Assembly: GCA_945890735.1 (NCBI GenBank)
Contig: CAMDCZ010000050.1
Coordinates: 1 to 12,722 of the forward strand
Source: Bordetella parapertussis
Lineage (GTDB): Bacteria > Pseudomonadota > Gammaproteobacteria > Burkholderiales > Burkholderiaceae_C
DNA length: 12,722 nt
Direction: 5' to 3'
A program made the position numbers and the translations under genes. The notes under the pieces are model-generated. The model did not search any database, was not told where the DNA came from, and saw only the letters and a list, made by a program, of their open reading frames with translations. Positions 5,454 to 12,722 of the stretch are shown piece by piece (positions within the stretch are counted from its first letter, which is position 1; each line of letters starts with the position of its first letter).

Positions 5454-7121
5454 ATGACCAAATTTGTCTTCGTCACAGGCGGTGTGGTGTCTTCCCTGGG
5501 CAAGGGAATCGCCGCCGCCTCTCTTGCAGCGATTCTTGAATCGCGGGGCCTCAAAGTCACCCTGATCAAGCTTGACCCCTATATCAACGTCGACCCCGGC
5601 ACCATGTCCCCTTTCGAGCATGGTGAGGTGTTTGTGACCGAAGACGGCGCAGAAACCGACCTGGACCTCGGTCACTACGAACGCTTCATCAACACCCGGA
5701 TGCGCCGCTCGAACAATTTCACCACCGGCCAGATTTACAAAAGCGTGCTGGAAAAAGAACGCCGCGGCGACTACCTGGGCACCACGGTACAGGTGATTCC
5801 GCACATCACCAACGAGATCCAAGACTTTGTCAAACGCGGCGCGGGCTTTGACACGCCTGACGCGGTGGACGTCGCGATCGTTGAAGTCGGTGGCACCGTT
5901 GGAGACATCGAATCCCTGCCGTTTTTGGAAGCCGCTCGCCAGATGAGCCTGCGCATGGGGCCACACAACACCGCTTTCGTGCACCTGAGCTACGTGCCGT
6001 GGATCGCGGCAGCCGGTGAGCTCAAAACCAAACCCACACAGCACACCGCACAAAAGTTGCGCGAAATCGGTATCCAAGCTGACGCCTTGCTGTGCCGCGC
6101 CGACCGTCCGATCCCCCAGGAAGAACGCGACAAGATTTCCCTGTTCTCCAATGTGCCCGAGTGGGGTGTCATCTCCATGTGGGATGTGGACACGATTTAC
6201 AAGGTGCCGCGCATGCTGCACGAGCAAGGCCTGGACGCTTTGATTTGCGAAAAGCTCAAGCTCAATACCCCCCCGGCCAGCTTGAAACGCTGGGACGACC
6301 TGGTAGACGCCTTGGCGCATCCCCAAAGCGAACTCACCATCGCGATGGTTGGCAAATACGTTGACCTGTCCGACAGCTACAAATCCCTCAACGAAGCGCT
6401 GCGTCACGCGGGTATCCACAACCACGCCAGGGTGCACATCGAATACATCGACTCGGAAACCCTCACGCCCGACAACACCCAGCAACTGTCGCGCTTTGAC
6501 GCGATTTTGGTGCCCGGTGGTTTTGGCAAACGCGGTATTGAAGGCAAGATTTGTGCGGCCCGCTATGCCCGTGAGCACAAAGTGCCTTACCTGGGCATTT
6601 GCTTAGGCATGCAAATCGCCACCATCGAATACGCACGCCACGTGGCTGGCTTGCCAGGCGCCAACAGCACCGAGTTCGAGCCCGACAGCCCCAACCCGGT
6701 CATTGCCTTGATCACCGAGTGGCAGGACGCCGACGGCAGCACCAAACAACGCCATGCCAACTCCGACCTGGGTGGCACCATGCGCCTGGGCGCGCAAACC
6801 TCCAACGTGTCCAAGGGCACGCTGGCCCATCTGATTTATGGCGACATGGTCACCGAGCGGCACCGCCACCGCTATGAAGCCAATGTCAACTACCTTGACA
6901 CCTTGCGCAAAGCCGGTTTGGTCATCTCCGCCCTCACCCAGCAAGAGCAACTGACGGAAATCGTCGAGTTGCCCCAAACCGTTCACCCCTGGTACATGGG
7001 TGTGCAGTTCCACCCCGAGTTCAAGTCCACCCCCTGGGACGGCCATCCGCTGTTCAACGCCTATGTGCATGCCGCCCTGACCTACCAAGTTGAGCGTAAA
7101 AAACTCAAGGTGGTGGCGTGA
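5454..7121 (+). CDS. pyrG: CTP synthase (glutamine-hydrolysing)
   Basis: A 555-residue CTP synthase, which aminates UTP to CTP with ATP and glutamine. The N-terminal amidoligase domain (about 1-270) opens with KFVFVTGGVVSSLGKG, the P-loop of the family, followed by LIKLDPYINVDPGTMSPFEHGEVFV and the EVGGTVGDIES loop. The C-terminal class I glutamine amidotransferase domain has the nucleophile C383 in YLGICLGMQ, and H520 and E522 in FHPEFKS; these correspond to E. coli C379, H515 and E517. The start at 5454 is where family similarity begins. The frame stays open far upstream, but that part is antisense to coaBC and is not coding. The stop overlaps the kdsA start by 4 bp. Confidence 0.97.
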   Translation: MTKFVFVTGGVVSSLGKGIAAASLAAILESRGLKVTLIKLDPYINVDPGTMSPFEHGEVFVTEDGAETDLDLGHYERFINTRMRRSNNFTTGQIYKSVLEKERRGDYLGTTVQVIPHITNEIQDFVKRGAGFDTPDAVDVAIVEVGGTVGDIESLPFLEAARQMSLRMGPHNTAFVHLSYVPWIAAAGELKTKPTQHTAQKLREIGIQADALLCRADRPIPQEERDKISLFSNVPEWGVISMWDVDTIYKVPRMLHEQGLDALICEKLKLNTPPASLKRWDDLVDALAHPQSELTIAMVGKYVDLSDSYKSLNEALRHAGIHNHARVHIEYIDSETLTPDNTQQLSRFDAILVPGGFGKRGIEGKICAARYAREHKVPYLGICLGMQIATIEYARHVAGLPGANSTEFEPDSPNPVIALITEWQDADGSTKQRHANSDLGGTMRLGAQTSNVSKGTLAHLIYGDMVTERHRHRYEANVNYLDTLRKAGLVISALTQQEQLTEIVELPQTVHPWYMGVQFHPEFKSTPWDGHPLFNAYVHAALTYQVERKKLKVVA

Positions 7122-7975
7122 AACTCTGCGGCTTTGATGTCGGGCTGGACCAACCGTTCTTTTTGATCGCGGGCACCTGCTCCATCGAAGGCCTGGAGAT
7201 GTCCTTGGATGTCGCAGGCCAACTCCAAGAGACCTGCCTTGGCTTGGGCATCCCCCTGATTTACAAAGGCTCTTTCGACAAAGCCAACCGCTCTTCCGGC
7301 AGCACCCAGCGCGGCGTCGGCATGGACGCTGGTCTGAAGATCCTGGATGAAGTGCGCCGCCAACTCAAGCTTCCCGTGTTGACCGATGTGCATGACGAGT
7401 CTCAGGTGAGCACCGTCGCCAGCGTGGTCGATGTGTTGCAAACCCCCGCTTTTTTGTGTCGCCAAACCGATTTCATCCATGCCGTGGCACGCTCAGGCAA
7501 ACCGGTGAACATCAAAAAAGGGCAGTTTTTGGCGCCCTGGGACATGAAAAACGTGATCGACAAGGCGCGCGCGGCAGCCCGCGAGGCTGGCCTGCCAGAA
7601 GACAACTTTTTGGCCTGTGAGCGTGGTGTCAGTTTTGGCTACAACAATTTGGTGGCCGACATGACCAGCTTGGCCGAGATGCGCCACACGGGCGCTCCCG
7701 TGGTGTTCGACGTCACCCACTCGGTGCAAAAGCCCGGTGGTCAAGGCACCAGCAGTGGTGGTGCACGCGACATGGTGCCGGTGTTGGCCCGCGCAGGCGT
7801 GGCCGCTGGGGTGGCGGGTTTGTTCATGGAAACACACCCTCGGCCCCAAGACGCTTGGTCGGATGGCCCGAACGCGGTGCCCTTGAAACACATGAAAGCC
7901 TTGCTGGAAACCTTGCAAGCCCTGGACCGCGTGGTCAAGGCCAAGCCTTGGTTGGAGAACGGTTTTTCCGCCTGA
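7118..7975 (+). CDS. kdsA: 3-deoxy-8-phosphooctulonate (KDO-8-P) synthase, metal-dependent type
   Basis: A 285-residue enzyme condensing phosphoenolpyruvate with arabinose 5-phosphate to KDO 8-phosphate, the committed step to the inner core sugar of lipopolysaccharide. Family motifs are KGSFDKANRSS (50-60), FLCRQTDF (112-119), KKGQFLAPWDMKN (133-145) and FDVTHSVQKPGG (197-208). C21 in IAGTCSIE, with H201, E238 (FMETHP) and D249 (WSDGPN), matches the four metal ligands of the Aquifex-type, metal-dependent class; the E. coli enzyme has Asn at the Cys position. The start is GTG at 7118, overlapping the pyrG stop as GTGA, so translation is probably coupled. A run of eight T follows the stop directly, but no suitable GC stem precedes it. 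Confidence 0.96.
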   Translation: MKLCGFDVGLDQPFFLIAGTCSIEGLEMSLDVAGQLQETCLGLGIPLIYKGSFDKANRSSGSTQRGVGMDAGLKILDEVRRQLKLPVLTDVHDESQVSTVASVVDVLQTPAFLCRQTDFIHAVARSGKPVNIKKGQFLAPWDMKNVIDKARAAAREAGLPEDNFLACERGVSFGYNNLVADMTSLAEMRHTGAPVVFDVTHSVQKPGGQGTSSGGARDMVPVLARAGVAAGVAGLFMETHPRPQDAWSDGPNAVPLKHMKALLETLQALDRVVKAKPWLENGFSA

Positions 7976-8038
7976 TTTTTTTTGTATCAACCTGCCAAGC
8001 CTTGCGGCCTGAGCGAATTACCAACGAGAGAGCGAATC

Positions 8039-9325
8039 ATGAGCGCAATTGTCGACCTGGTCGGTCGTGAAATTTTGGACAGCCGTGGCAACCCCACGGT
8101 GGAATGTGATGTGCTGCTGGAAAGCGGTGTGATGGGCCGTGCGGCTGTGCCCTCTGGCGCCTCGACTGGTTCCCGCGAGGCCATCGAACTGCGAGACGGT
8201 GACCCCAACCGGTATTTGGGCAAAGGCGTGATGCAAGCCGTTGAACACATCAACCACGACATCACCAGCGCGGTGATTGGCCTGGACGCGAGTGAGCAGG
8301 CCTTTTTGGACCACACCCTGATCGATCTGGACCGCACCGACAGCAAAGCCCGTTTGGGCGCCAATGCGATTTTGGCGGTGTCCATGGCGGTGGCGCGTGC
8401 TGCCGCCGAAGAATCTGGGCTGCCGCTGTACCGTTATTTCGGGGGAATGGGCCGCATGCAAATGCCGGTGCCCATGATGAATGTGATCAACGGTGGTGCT
8501 CACGCCAACAACAACCTTGACTTGCAAGAGCTGATGATCATCCCGGTCGGCGCCCCCACTTTCCGCGAAGCGGTGCGCTATGGCGCGGAGGTTTTTCATG
8601 CCCTGAAAAAAATCATGAGCGACAAAGGCATGAGCATCGCTGTGGGTGACGAAGGGGGCTTCGCGCCCAACGTGCCCAGCCACGAAGCGGCCATCCAAAT
8701 GATCTTGGACGCGATCGACAAAGCCGGCTTCACCGCAGGCGAGCAAATCGTGTTGGGCCTGGACTGTGCAGCCAGCGAGTTTTACAAAAACGGGCTCTAC
8801 CACTTGGATGGCGAAGGCTTGCAACTCGACGCGGGTCAATGGACCGACATGCTGGCGACCTGGGCTGACAAATACCCCATCATCAGCATTGAAGACGGCA
8901 TGGCCGAGGGCGACTGGGACGGCTGGAAAACACTCACCGACCGCTTGGGCAAAAAAGTGCAATTGGTCGGTGACGATTTGTTCGTGACCAACACCAAGAT
9001 CTTGCAAGAAGGCATTGACAAGGGCGTGGCCAACTCGATCCTGATCAAGATCAACCAAATCGGCACTTTGACCGAAACCTTTGCTGCCATCGAAATGGCC
9101 AAGCGTGCGGGGTACACCGCGGTCATCAGCCACCGTTCTGGCGAAACCGAAGACACCACGATCGCCGACATCGCCGTGGGCACCAACGCCGGCCAAATCA
9201 AAACCGGTTCCTTGAGTCGCTCTGACCGCCTGGCCAAATACAACCAGTTGTTGCGCATCGAAGAAGACCTGGGACAGGTGGCCAGTTATGCCGGTCGCGC
9301 CGCCTTCTACAATCTGCGCAAATAA
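8039..9325 (+). CDS. eno: Enolase (phosphopyruvate hydratase)
   Basis: A 428-residue enolase, which interconverts 2-phosphoglycerate and phosphoenolpyruvate; in many proteobacteria it also docks on RNase E. Catalytic residues are all visible: H155 (GGAHANNNLD), E164, E205 (VGDEGGFAPN), Mg ligands D242, E285 (SIEDGMAEGDW) and D312 (GDDLFVTN), base K337 (IKINQIGT), the HRSGETED loop (365-372) and K388. The ATG at 8039 is preceded by a purine-rich AGAGAG; the longer in-frame opening at 7982 is rejected because it adds residues foreign to the family. The 63-bp gap after kdsA contains no gene that I can see. Its product PEP is also the KdsA substrate, a plausible reason for the pairing. Confidence 0.97.
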   Translation: MSAIVDLVGREILDSRGNPTVECDVLLESGVMGRAAVPSGASTGSREAIELRDGDPNRYLGKGVMQAVEHINHDITSAVIGLDASEQAFLDHTLIDLDRTDSKARLGANAILAVSMAVARAAAEESGLPLYRYFGGMGRMQMPVPMMNVINGGAHANNNLDLQELMIIPVGAPTFREAVRYGAEVFHALKKIMSDKGMSIAVGDEGGFAPNVPSHEAAIQMILDAIDKAGFTAGEQIVLGLDCAASEFYKNGLYHLDGEGLQLDAGQWTDMLATWADKYPIISIEDGMAEGDWDGWKTLTDRLGKKVQLVGDDLFVTNTKILQEGIDKGVANSILIKINQIGTLTETFAAIEMAKRAGYTAVISHRSGETEDTTIADIAVGTNAGQIKTGSLSRSDRLAKYNQLLRIEEDLGQVASYAGRAAFYNLRK

Positions 9326-9345
9326 CCACCGACCCCGTTGTACCC

Positions 9346-9618
9346 ATGCGTCGCCCCGTTCCCACCATCTTGCTAGGCATGCTGCTCGTGCTTCAGCTGC
9401 AGCTGTGGTTTGGTCGGGGCAGCATTCCAGATGTGTGGCGTTTGCGCCAGCAGTACCAGTCGCAATTGGCCCTCAACACAGCCGCCGAGCAAGACGTGGA
9501 GCGCTTGCGCGCTGAGATCCACGATCTGCGTGATGGACTGGAGATGGTGGAAGAGCGTGCGCGACTGGAAATCGGCATGGTCAAGCCCAACGAAATCTTT
9601 GTGCAAATCGCCAAGTAA
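9346..9618 (+). CDS. ftsB: Cell division protein FtsB
   Basis: A 90-residue bitopic membrane protein of the divisome, partner of FtsL and FtsQ. A short cytoplasmic MRRP is followed by one transmembrane segment (about residues 6-22, ending in the conserved LWFGRG). A periplasmic coiled coil covers about 28-72, with family features NTAAEQDVERLRAEIHDLRDG and EERARLEIGMVKPNEIF. Length and layout match E. coli FtsB (103 residues, same LWFG and EERAR landmarks). It starts 20 bp after the eno stop, the usual eno-ftsB order in proteobacteria. No strong ribosome-binding site is visible, so it may depend on eno translation or read-through. Confidence 0.93.
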   Translation: MRRPVPTILLGMLLVLQLQLWFGRGSIPDVWRLRQQYQSQLALNTAAEQDVERLRAEIHDLRDGLEMVEERARLEIGMVKPNEIFVQIAK

Positions 9619-9621
9619 GCC

Positions 9622-10056
9622 GTGCCTGCCCACCTGTCTCAAGTGGTGTTGATGGGTGGCGCCCACCGCGAACGTGTCCATCTGGCGCAAACCCTTCAAC
9701 AAGTCTTGCAATCCTTGGGGCACCGTGTTGCGGTGACCAGCCCAGACGCACCCGAGGCATGGCCCAGCAGCCTCGCGCCACCAAGCCAGTGTTTGCTGTG
9801 GCAAACCCTCGGAGCTGAGCATGTCCCCTGGCGGCAAGCCTTGCACGCCTGGGGCACGCCCTACCAGGTGATTCATGGAGATGGGCCACAAGCCTTGAAA
9901 CAAGCGGTCTATGCACTGCTGCCCCCCGAGCAAGCCCACGGCTGGGCCAGACAGCCTGTGCAGCCGCGTTGGACAGGTGTGTGTGAAGCTTGTGGGGATG
10001 CAGCCTGCGAGCAGCGTCTCTTTGGACGCTTGCTCGAAACCTCAGTGCAGACCTGA
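9622..10056 (+). CDS. Hypothetical protein with C-terminal Cys cluster
   Basis: A 144-residue protein that I cannot assign. It starts with GTG at 9622, three bases after the ftsB stop, so it most likely belongs to the eno-ftsB transcript. The N-terminal half has alternating strand and helix character (SQVVLMGGAHRERVHLAQTL, then HRVAVTSPDAPEAW), like a small alpha/beta domain. A middle stretch is GTPYQVIHGDGPQALKQAVYALL. It ends in CEACGDAACEQRLFGRLLE, where C121, C124 and C129 could bind a metal with one further ligand. There is no signal peptide or membrane segment, so it is probably cytoplasmic. I have an impression of similar small proteins after ftsB in Comamonadaceae, but no function. 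Its last 15 bp overlap the 3' end of hslO on the other strand. Confidence 0.65.
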   Translation: MPAHLSQVVLMGGAHRERVHLAQTLQQVLQSLGHRVAVTSPDAPEAWPSSLAPPSQCLLWQTLGAEHVPWRQALHAWGTPYQVIHGDGPQALKQAVYALLPPEQAHGWARQPVQPRWTGVCEACGDAACEQRLFGRLLETSVQT

Positions 10057-11028
10057 GGGCGTGGGCGGCGGCGGTGCGGCCTGGGCAAACAGCTGGGCCG
10101 CGTCAACCGCGTCGTAGTGGTATTGCTGACCACAAAAGTCACAGCCGACCTCGATGTTTTCCCGCTCAGACAAAATGCTCTCGGCCTCGGCTTGGCCCAG
10201 GCCGCGGATCATTTGGCTCACCCGCTCGCGGCTGCAACTGCAGACAAACCGTGGGGCAGCGTCCCCCGGCTGAGGCGTGAAATGGCGGACATGCTCTTGC
10301 CAAAACAAACGGTGCAAGACCTTCTCGGGGGAGAGCTCTAAAAGCTCGGCCGAGGTCAAGCTGTTGGCCAAGATGGCGATGCGGTTGTAGTCCTCGCTAC
10401 GCCCAATCGCGTCCTCGTCGGCCATGGTTTTGCGACCACCCAGGTTGCCAATGCCGCCCATGGGCAAGCGCTGGATCAGCAGGCCTGCGGCCACCTGGTC
10501 ATTGGCAGCGAGCACCAAGGTGGTGTCGAGCTGCTCGCTTTGGAGCATGTAGTGCGACAGCACATCGCTGAAACGCTTGAGGGGTTGGCGCTGATCGTCG
10601 TACAAGGACACCACGCCTTGGTAAGGTTGCTGACCTGGGCGACGCCCGACCGGGTCCAGCGTGATCGCACAGCGTCCCAGGTTGTTTTGGTTGGCCATGT
10701 CTTCAAAAGGCATCTGGGGGGTGACCTCGCCAATGGTTTTGGCGGTGGCGCGCAGGGCCAGGTCGGACTGCACCTCGACCACGGCGAGCTTGAGCGGGCC
10801 TTCGCCATGCAGTTGCAGCACCAACGCACCTTCAAACTTGATGTTGGCCTGCATCAATACCGCTGCAGCAGTCATCTCACCCAAGAGATGCCGAACCGGC
10901 TCAGGGTAAGGACCGGTTTCGAGGTTGTTGGCGCGGCGGCGCAAGATGTCTTGCCAGGTGTCTGTCAAGCGAACCAGCAGGCCGCGCACCGGCAGGCCTT
11001 CGAATAAAAATGGGTGCAGGGAACTCAT
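10042..11028 (-). CDS. hslO: Redox-regulated chaperone Hsp33
   Basis: A 328-residue Hsp33, a cytoplasmic holdase that is inactive while reduced and zinc-bound and is switched on by oxidative unfolding. The N-terminal substrate-binding domain includes the conserved GEMTAAAVLMQANIKFEG and LPMGG segments. The C-terminal redox switch has the zinc-binding CxC (C263, C265 in FVCSCSRERV) and CxxC (C296, C299 in VGCDFCGQQY), with the usual spacing of about 30 residues. It is longer than E. coli Hsp33 (292) because of a loop near 125-135 and a proline-rich tail (AAPPPPTPSGLH). The ATG overlaps the upstream gene's TGA as ATGA, indicating an operon with translational coupling. Confidence 0.94.
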   Translation of the reverse strand: MSSLHPFLFEGLPVRGLLVRLTDTWQDILRRRANNLETGPYPEPVRHLLGEMTAAAVLMQANIKFEGALVLQLHGEGPLKLAVVEVQSDLALRATAKTIGEVTPQMPFEDMANQNNLGRCAITLDPVGRRPGQQPYQGVVSLYDDQRQPLKRFSDVLSHYMLQSEQLDTTLVLAANDQVAAGLLIQRLPMGGIGNLGGRKTMADEDAIGRSEDYNRIAILANSLTSAELLELSPEKVLHRLFWQEHVRHFTPQPGDAAPRFVCSCSRERVSQMIRGLGQAEAESILSERENIEVGCDFCGQQYHYDAVDAAQLFAQAAPPPPTPSGLH

Positions 11029-11549
11029 GCGATGGTTTTCAATCCCGCGCGGTAGCGTTTGGCGTTGTGGATGTAATGCTTGGCGCTCATGCGCAAGCCT
11101 TCGATTTGCTCGGGGGTGAGTTGACGCACCACCTTGGCCGGGCTGCCGAGGATCATGGAGCCATCGGGGAATGCTTTGCCCTCGGTGACCAAAGCGCCCG
11201 CGCCGACCAAACAGTTTTTGCCGATACGCACACCATTGAGCACCACCGCACCGATACCAATCAGGCTTTCGTCGCCAATCGTGCAGCCGTGCAACATGAC
11301 CTGGTGACCCACGGTGACATGCTTGCCGACCACGACCGGCATGCCGTTGTCGGCATGGATCACCGACAGATCTTGGATGTTGCTGCCCTCGCCGATCGTG
11401 ATGGTTTCGGTGTCGCCACGGATCACCGCACCAAACCAGACACTGGTGTTGGCTGCCAAGCTGACCGCGCCCATCACCTGTGCGCTGTCCGCGATCCAGG
11501 TGCTGTCATCGATCTGCGGGATGTGTTCGTCGAGTTGGTAAATCGCCAT
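11025..11549 (-). CDS. Gamma-carbonic anhydrase family protein (YrdA-like)
   Basis: A 174-residue left-handed beta-helix protein of the gamma-carbonic anhydrase/YrdA family, made of hexapeptide repeats (GAVSLAANTSVWFGAVIRGD, IGIGAVVLNGVRIGKNCLVGAGALV). Candidate zinc ligands H65 (SVIHAD), H82 and H87 (VGHQVMLHG) match the CamH/YrdA pattern, which lacks the acidic loop of classical Cam. True carbonic anhydrase activity is uncertain, since many members are untested or inactive. The C-terminal helix holds the usual SPAKVVRQLTPEQIEGLRMSA. I use the ATG at 11549 (MAIYQLDEHIPQ); a TTG five codons upstream is less likely. It forms an operon with hslO downstream. Confidence 0.88.
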   Translation of the reverse strand: MAIYQLDEHIPQIDDSTWIADSAQVMGAVSLAANTSVWFGAVIRGDTETITIGEGSNIQDLSVIHADNGMPVVVGKHVTVGHQVMLHGCTIGDESLIGIGAVVLNGVRIGKNCLVGAGALVTEGKAFPDGSMILGSPAKVVRQLTPEQIEGLRMSAKHYIHNAKRYRAGLKTIA

Positions 11550-11573
11550 GGGGTTTGCTTTCAAAGGGGCTTT

Positions 11574-11585
11574 CTACAATTGTAG
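11574..11585. promoter_or_regulatory. Palindrome with overlapping divergent -10 boxes
   Basis: CTACAATTGTAG is a perfect 12-bp palindrome. Each strand carries TACAAT (5 of 6 to the -10 consensus): 11575-11580 on plus and 11584-11579 on minus. The plus-strand copy would place the transcript start within a base or two of the ATG at 11588, suggesting a leaderless mRNA; the minus-strand copy would serve the carbonic anhydrase gene with a leader of about 20 nt. I see no convincing -35 on either strand. Confidence 0.4.
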
Positions 11586-11587
11586 GG

Positions 11588-12406
11588 ATGGAACTGCGTT
11601 CAGCTGCTTTGGAGGTCTTGTGCCTCAGCGATCCGCCCTCGAAGGTGCAGGCGCTGCAATCGCTGTGGAAGATGCACCCAGGCGCATTGACGCTGGACAC
11701 CCAAACGGTTTTCAGCACCGCAGGCCTGGTGATTCCCGGTCGTCCGGCCCGCCCGGTGCTGTGCCCACCGCAGGAAGTACCTAACCGTTCGGTGCATACC
11801 GAGGCGGGGCTGGCCGCGATGGTGCACGCGATTTGCCACATCGAGTTCAACGCCATCAACCTCGCCTTGGACGCCATCTGGCGCTACCCTCGCATGCCTG
11901 AGGCCTATTACCTCGATTGGTTCAAGGTGGCCTATGAGGAGTCCACCCACTTTGCGCTGCTGTCGGGCTTGCTAACGCCAATGGGTCACCACTATGGCGA
12001 CTTCGAGGCGCACGACGGTTTGTGGGCGATGTGCGAGAAAACCGCAGACGATGTGCTGGCCCGCATGGCCTTGGTGCCGCGCACCTTGGAGGCACGCGGA
12101 TTGGACGCCACTCCCTTGATCCAGTCCAAGCTGCATTTGTCCCAGTCACCGCATGCCCGGGCTTTGCAACCCATCTTGGACACCATCTTGCATGACGAGG
12201 TCGGTCATGTGGCGGTCGGCAACCACTGGTTCCGTTGGCTCTGCAGCCAGCAAGGCCTGGACCCCTTGGTGCATTACCCAGCCTTGGTGAAACACCATGC
12301 CGCACCGCGTTTGAAGCCGCCTTTCAACCACGAAGCCAGGTTGAAGGCGGGGTTCACGGCGGATGAAATCGATTGGTTGATGGCACAGCGCTTGGACACG
12401 GCTTGA
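11588..12406 (+). CDS. DUF455 ferritin-like domain protein
   Basis: A 272-residue protein of the DUF455 (COG2833) family, ferritin-like four-helix bundles related to the MiaE type. Predicted di-iron ligands occur in expected order: H84/E86 in HAICHIEFNAIN, E118 and H121 in YEESTHF, E168 in RTLEARGLD, and E204 and H207 in ILHDEVGHVAVG. This points to a non-haem di-iron carboxylate centre; a hydroxylase role is possible by family relation, but no substrate is established. The N-terminus (MELRSAALEVLCLSDPPSKV) fits the family start. There is no room for a ribosome-binding site if transcription begins at the TACAAT box 8 bases upstream of the ATG. It is divergent from the carbonic anhydrase gene and convergent with xerD. 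Confidence 0.83.
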   Translation: MELRSAALEVLCLSDPPSKVQALQSLWKMHPGALTLDTQTVFSTAGLVIPGRPARPVLCPPQEVPNRSVHTEAGLAAMVHAICHIEFNAINLALDAIWRYPRMPEAYYLDWFKVAYEESTHFALLSGLLTPMGHHYGDFEAHDGLWAMCEKTADDVLARMALVPRTLEARGLDATPLIQSKLHLSQSPHARALQPILDTILHDEVGHVAVGNHWFRWLCSQQGLDPLVHYPALVKHHAAPRLKPPFNHEARLKAGFTADEIDWLMAQRLDTA

Positions 12407-12407
12407 T

Positions 12408-12426
12408 CGCAACATCCCCCGTTGCG
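12408..12426. terminator. Weak hairpin between convergent genes
   Basis: CGCAAC (12408-12413) and GTTGCG (12421-12426) form a 6-bp stem with a 7-nt loop in the 26-bp gap between the DUF455 stop and the xerD stop. No T-run follows on either strand, so it is at best a weak terminator. Confidence 0.25.
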
Positions 12427-12432
12427 CAGTGC

Positions 12433-12722
12433 TCAACCCCTGGGATGGTGCTGCGCATGCAGCGACTTCAAGCGCTCCCGCGCCACATGGGTGTAAATCG
12501 TGGTGGTGGAAATATCGGCATGTCCCAAGAGCATTTGCACCGCCCTGAGATCGGCCCCGTGGTTGAGCAAATGCGTGGCGAAGGCGTGACGCAGGGTGTG
12601 GGGTGACAGCGGCACATGGATATCGGCCAGCAAGGCGTATTTCTTGATCAACATCCAAAACATGACACGGCTCATGGCCCCGCCGCGCTGGGTGACAAAC
12701 ACCGCTGGGCTGTGTCGGCCCG
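12433..12722 (-). CDS. xerD: Tyrosine recombinase XerD, C-terminal part
   Basis: The frame is open through the window edge at 12722, so only about 96 C-terminal residues are seen (family about 300). They contain the second half of the catalytic domain: HTLRHAFATHLL with the His and Arg of the HxxR motif, LLGHADISTTTIYTHV with the conserved GH and the nucleophilic Tyr, and a short C-terminal tail RERLKSLHAQHHPRG. The preceding FVTQRGGAMSRVMFWMLIKKYA resembles XerD more than XerC. XerD with XerC resolves chromosome dimers at dif during division. A phage-type integrase is less likely, given the XerD-like sequence and the housekeeping surroundings. Confidence 0.85.
   Translation of the reverse strand, partial: GRHSPAVFVTQRGGAMSRVMFWMLIKKYALLADIHVPLSPHTLRHAFATHLLNHGADLRAVQMLLGHADISTTTIYTHVARERLKSLHAQHHPRG

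Noticed and set aside
5418..6578. 386-codon open frame on the minus strand over pyrG
   Set aside because: Shadow of a strongly codon-biased gene; no motif, no ribosome-binding site, and it covers the coaBC/pyrG promoter region.
7936..7983. Rho-independent terminator after kdsA
   Set aside because: The CAAGGC/GCCTTG stem (7936-7950) is 25 bases from the T-run and inside the coding sequence; no stem adjoins the T8 run.
8018..9196. 392-codon open frame on the minus strand over eno
   Set aside because: Antisense to a highly conserved enolase; a codon-bias artefact with no recognisable protein features.
12433..12722. Phage or island integrase marking a mobile element
   Set aside because: Sequence resembles housekeeping XerD, and there is no tRNA, attachment repeat or phage gene in the window.

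Overview
The window is ordinary core chromosome from a moderately GC-rich betaproteobacterium. I place it in Burkholderiales, probably Comamonadaceae (a Limnohabitans/Rhodoferax-like lineage). This rests on the gene order pyrG-kdsA-eno-ftsB, a bamC gene followed by an MBL-fold hydrolase, coaBC-dut, and the style of the proteins. The taxonomic call is inference. I see no mobile element, CRISPR array, phage gene, tRNA, rRNA or defence island, and no undescribed multi-gene system. The less familiar content is a repeat-bearing small lipoprotein with a structured leader and one lineage-type hypothetical gene after ftsB.

Layout. 1-1568 (+): the 3' part of bamC (outer-membrane assembly) and an MBL-fold hydrolase. 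1576-1956 (-): a 63-residue Ala/Pro-rich lipoprotein with its own promoter, leader and UUCG-loop terminator. 1974-3095 (-) is a RoxA/YcfD-type ribosomal oxygenase, divergent from an FKBP/SlyD-type prolyl isomerase at 3127-3648 (+). 3708-5384 (-): the coaBC-dut pair (coenzyme A synthesis and dUTP removal). 5454-10056 (+): pyrG-kdsA-eno-ftsB-hypothetical, a compact run covering CTP synthesis, KDO synthesis, glycolysis/degradosome and cell division. 10042-11549 (-): a gamma-carbonic anhydrase family protein translationally overlapped with hslO (Hsp33). 11588-12406 (+): a DUF455 ferritin-like protein, divergent from the carbonic anhydrase gene across a 12-bp palindrome. 12433-12722 (-): the C-terminal end of a XerD-type tyrosine recombinase, cut by the window edge.

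How the genes relate. Several contribute to the envelope and division: bamC, kdsA, ftsB and the small lipoprotein. Others serve nucleotide and cofactor supply (pyrG, dut, coaBC) and protein quality control (the RoxA-like oxygenase, the SlyD-like isomerase, Hsp33). Close spacing and 4-bp start/stop overlaps (pyrG/kdsA and carbonic anhydrase/hslO) support co-transcription within those groups. Calls are based on motifs and recalled family features; no database search was run.
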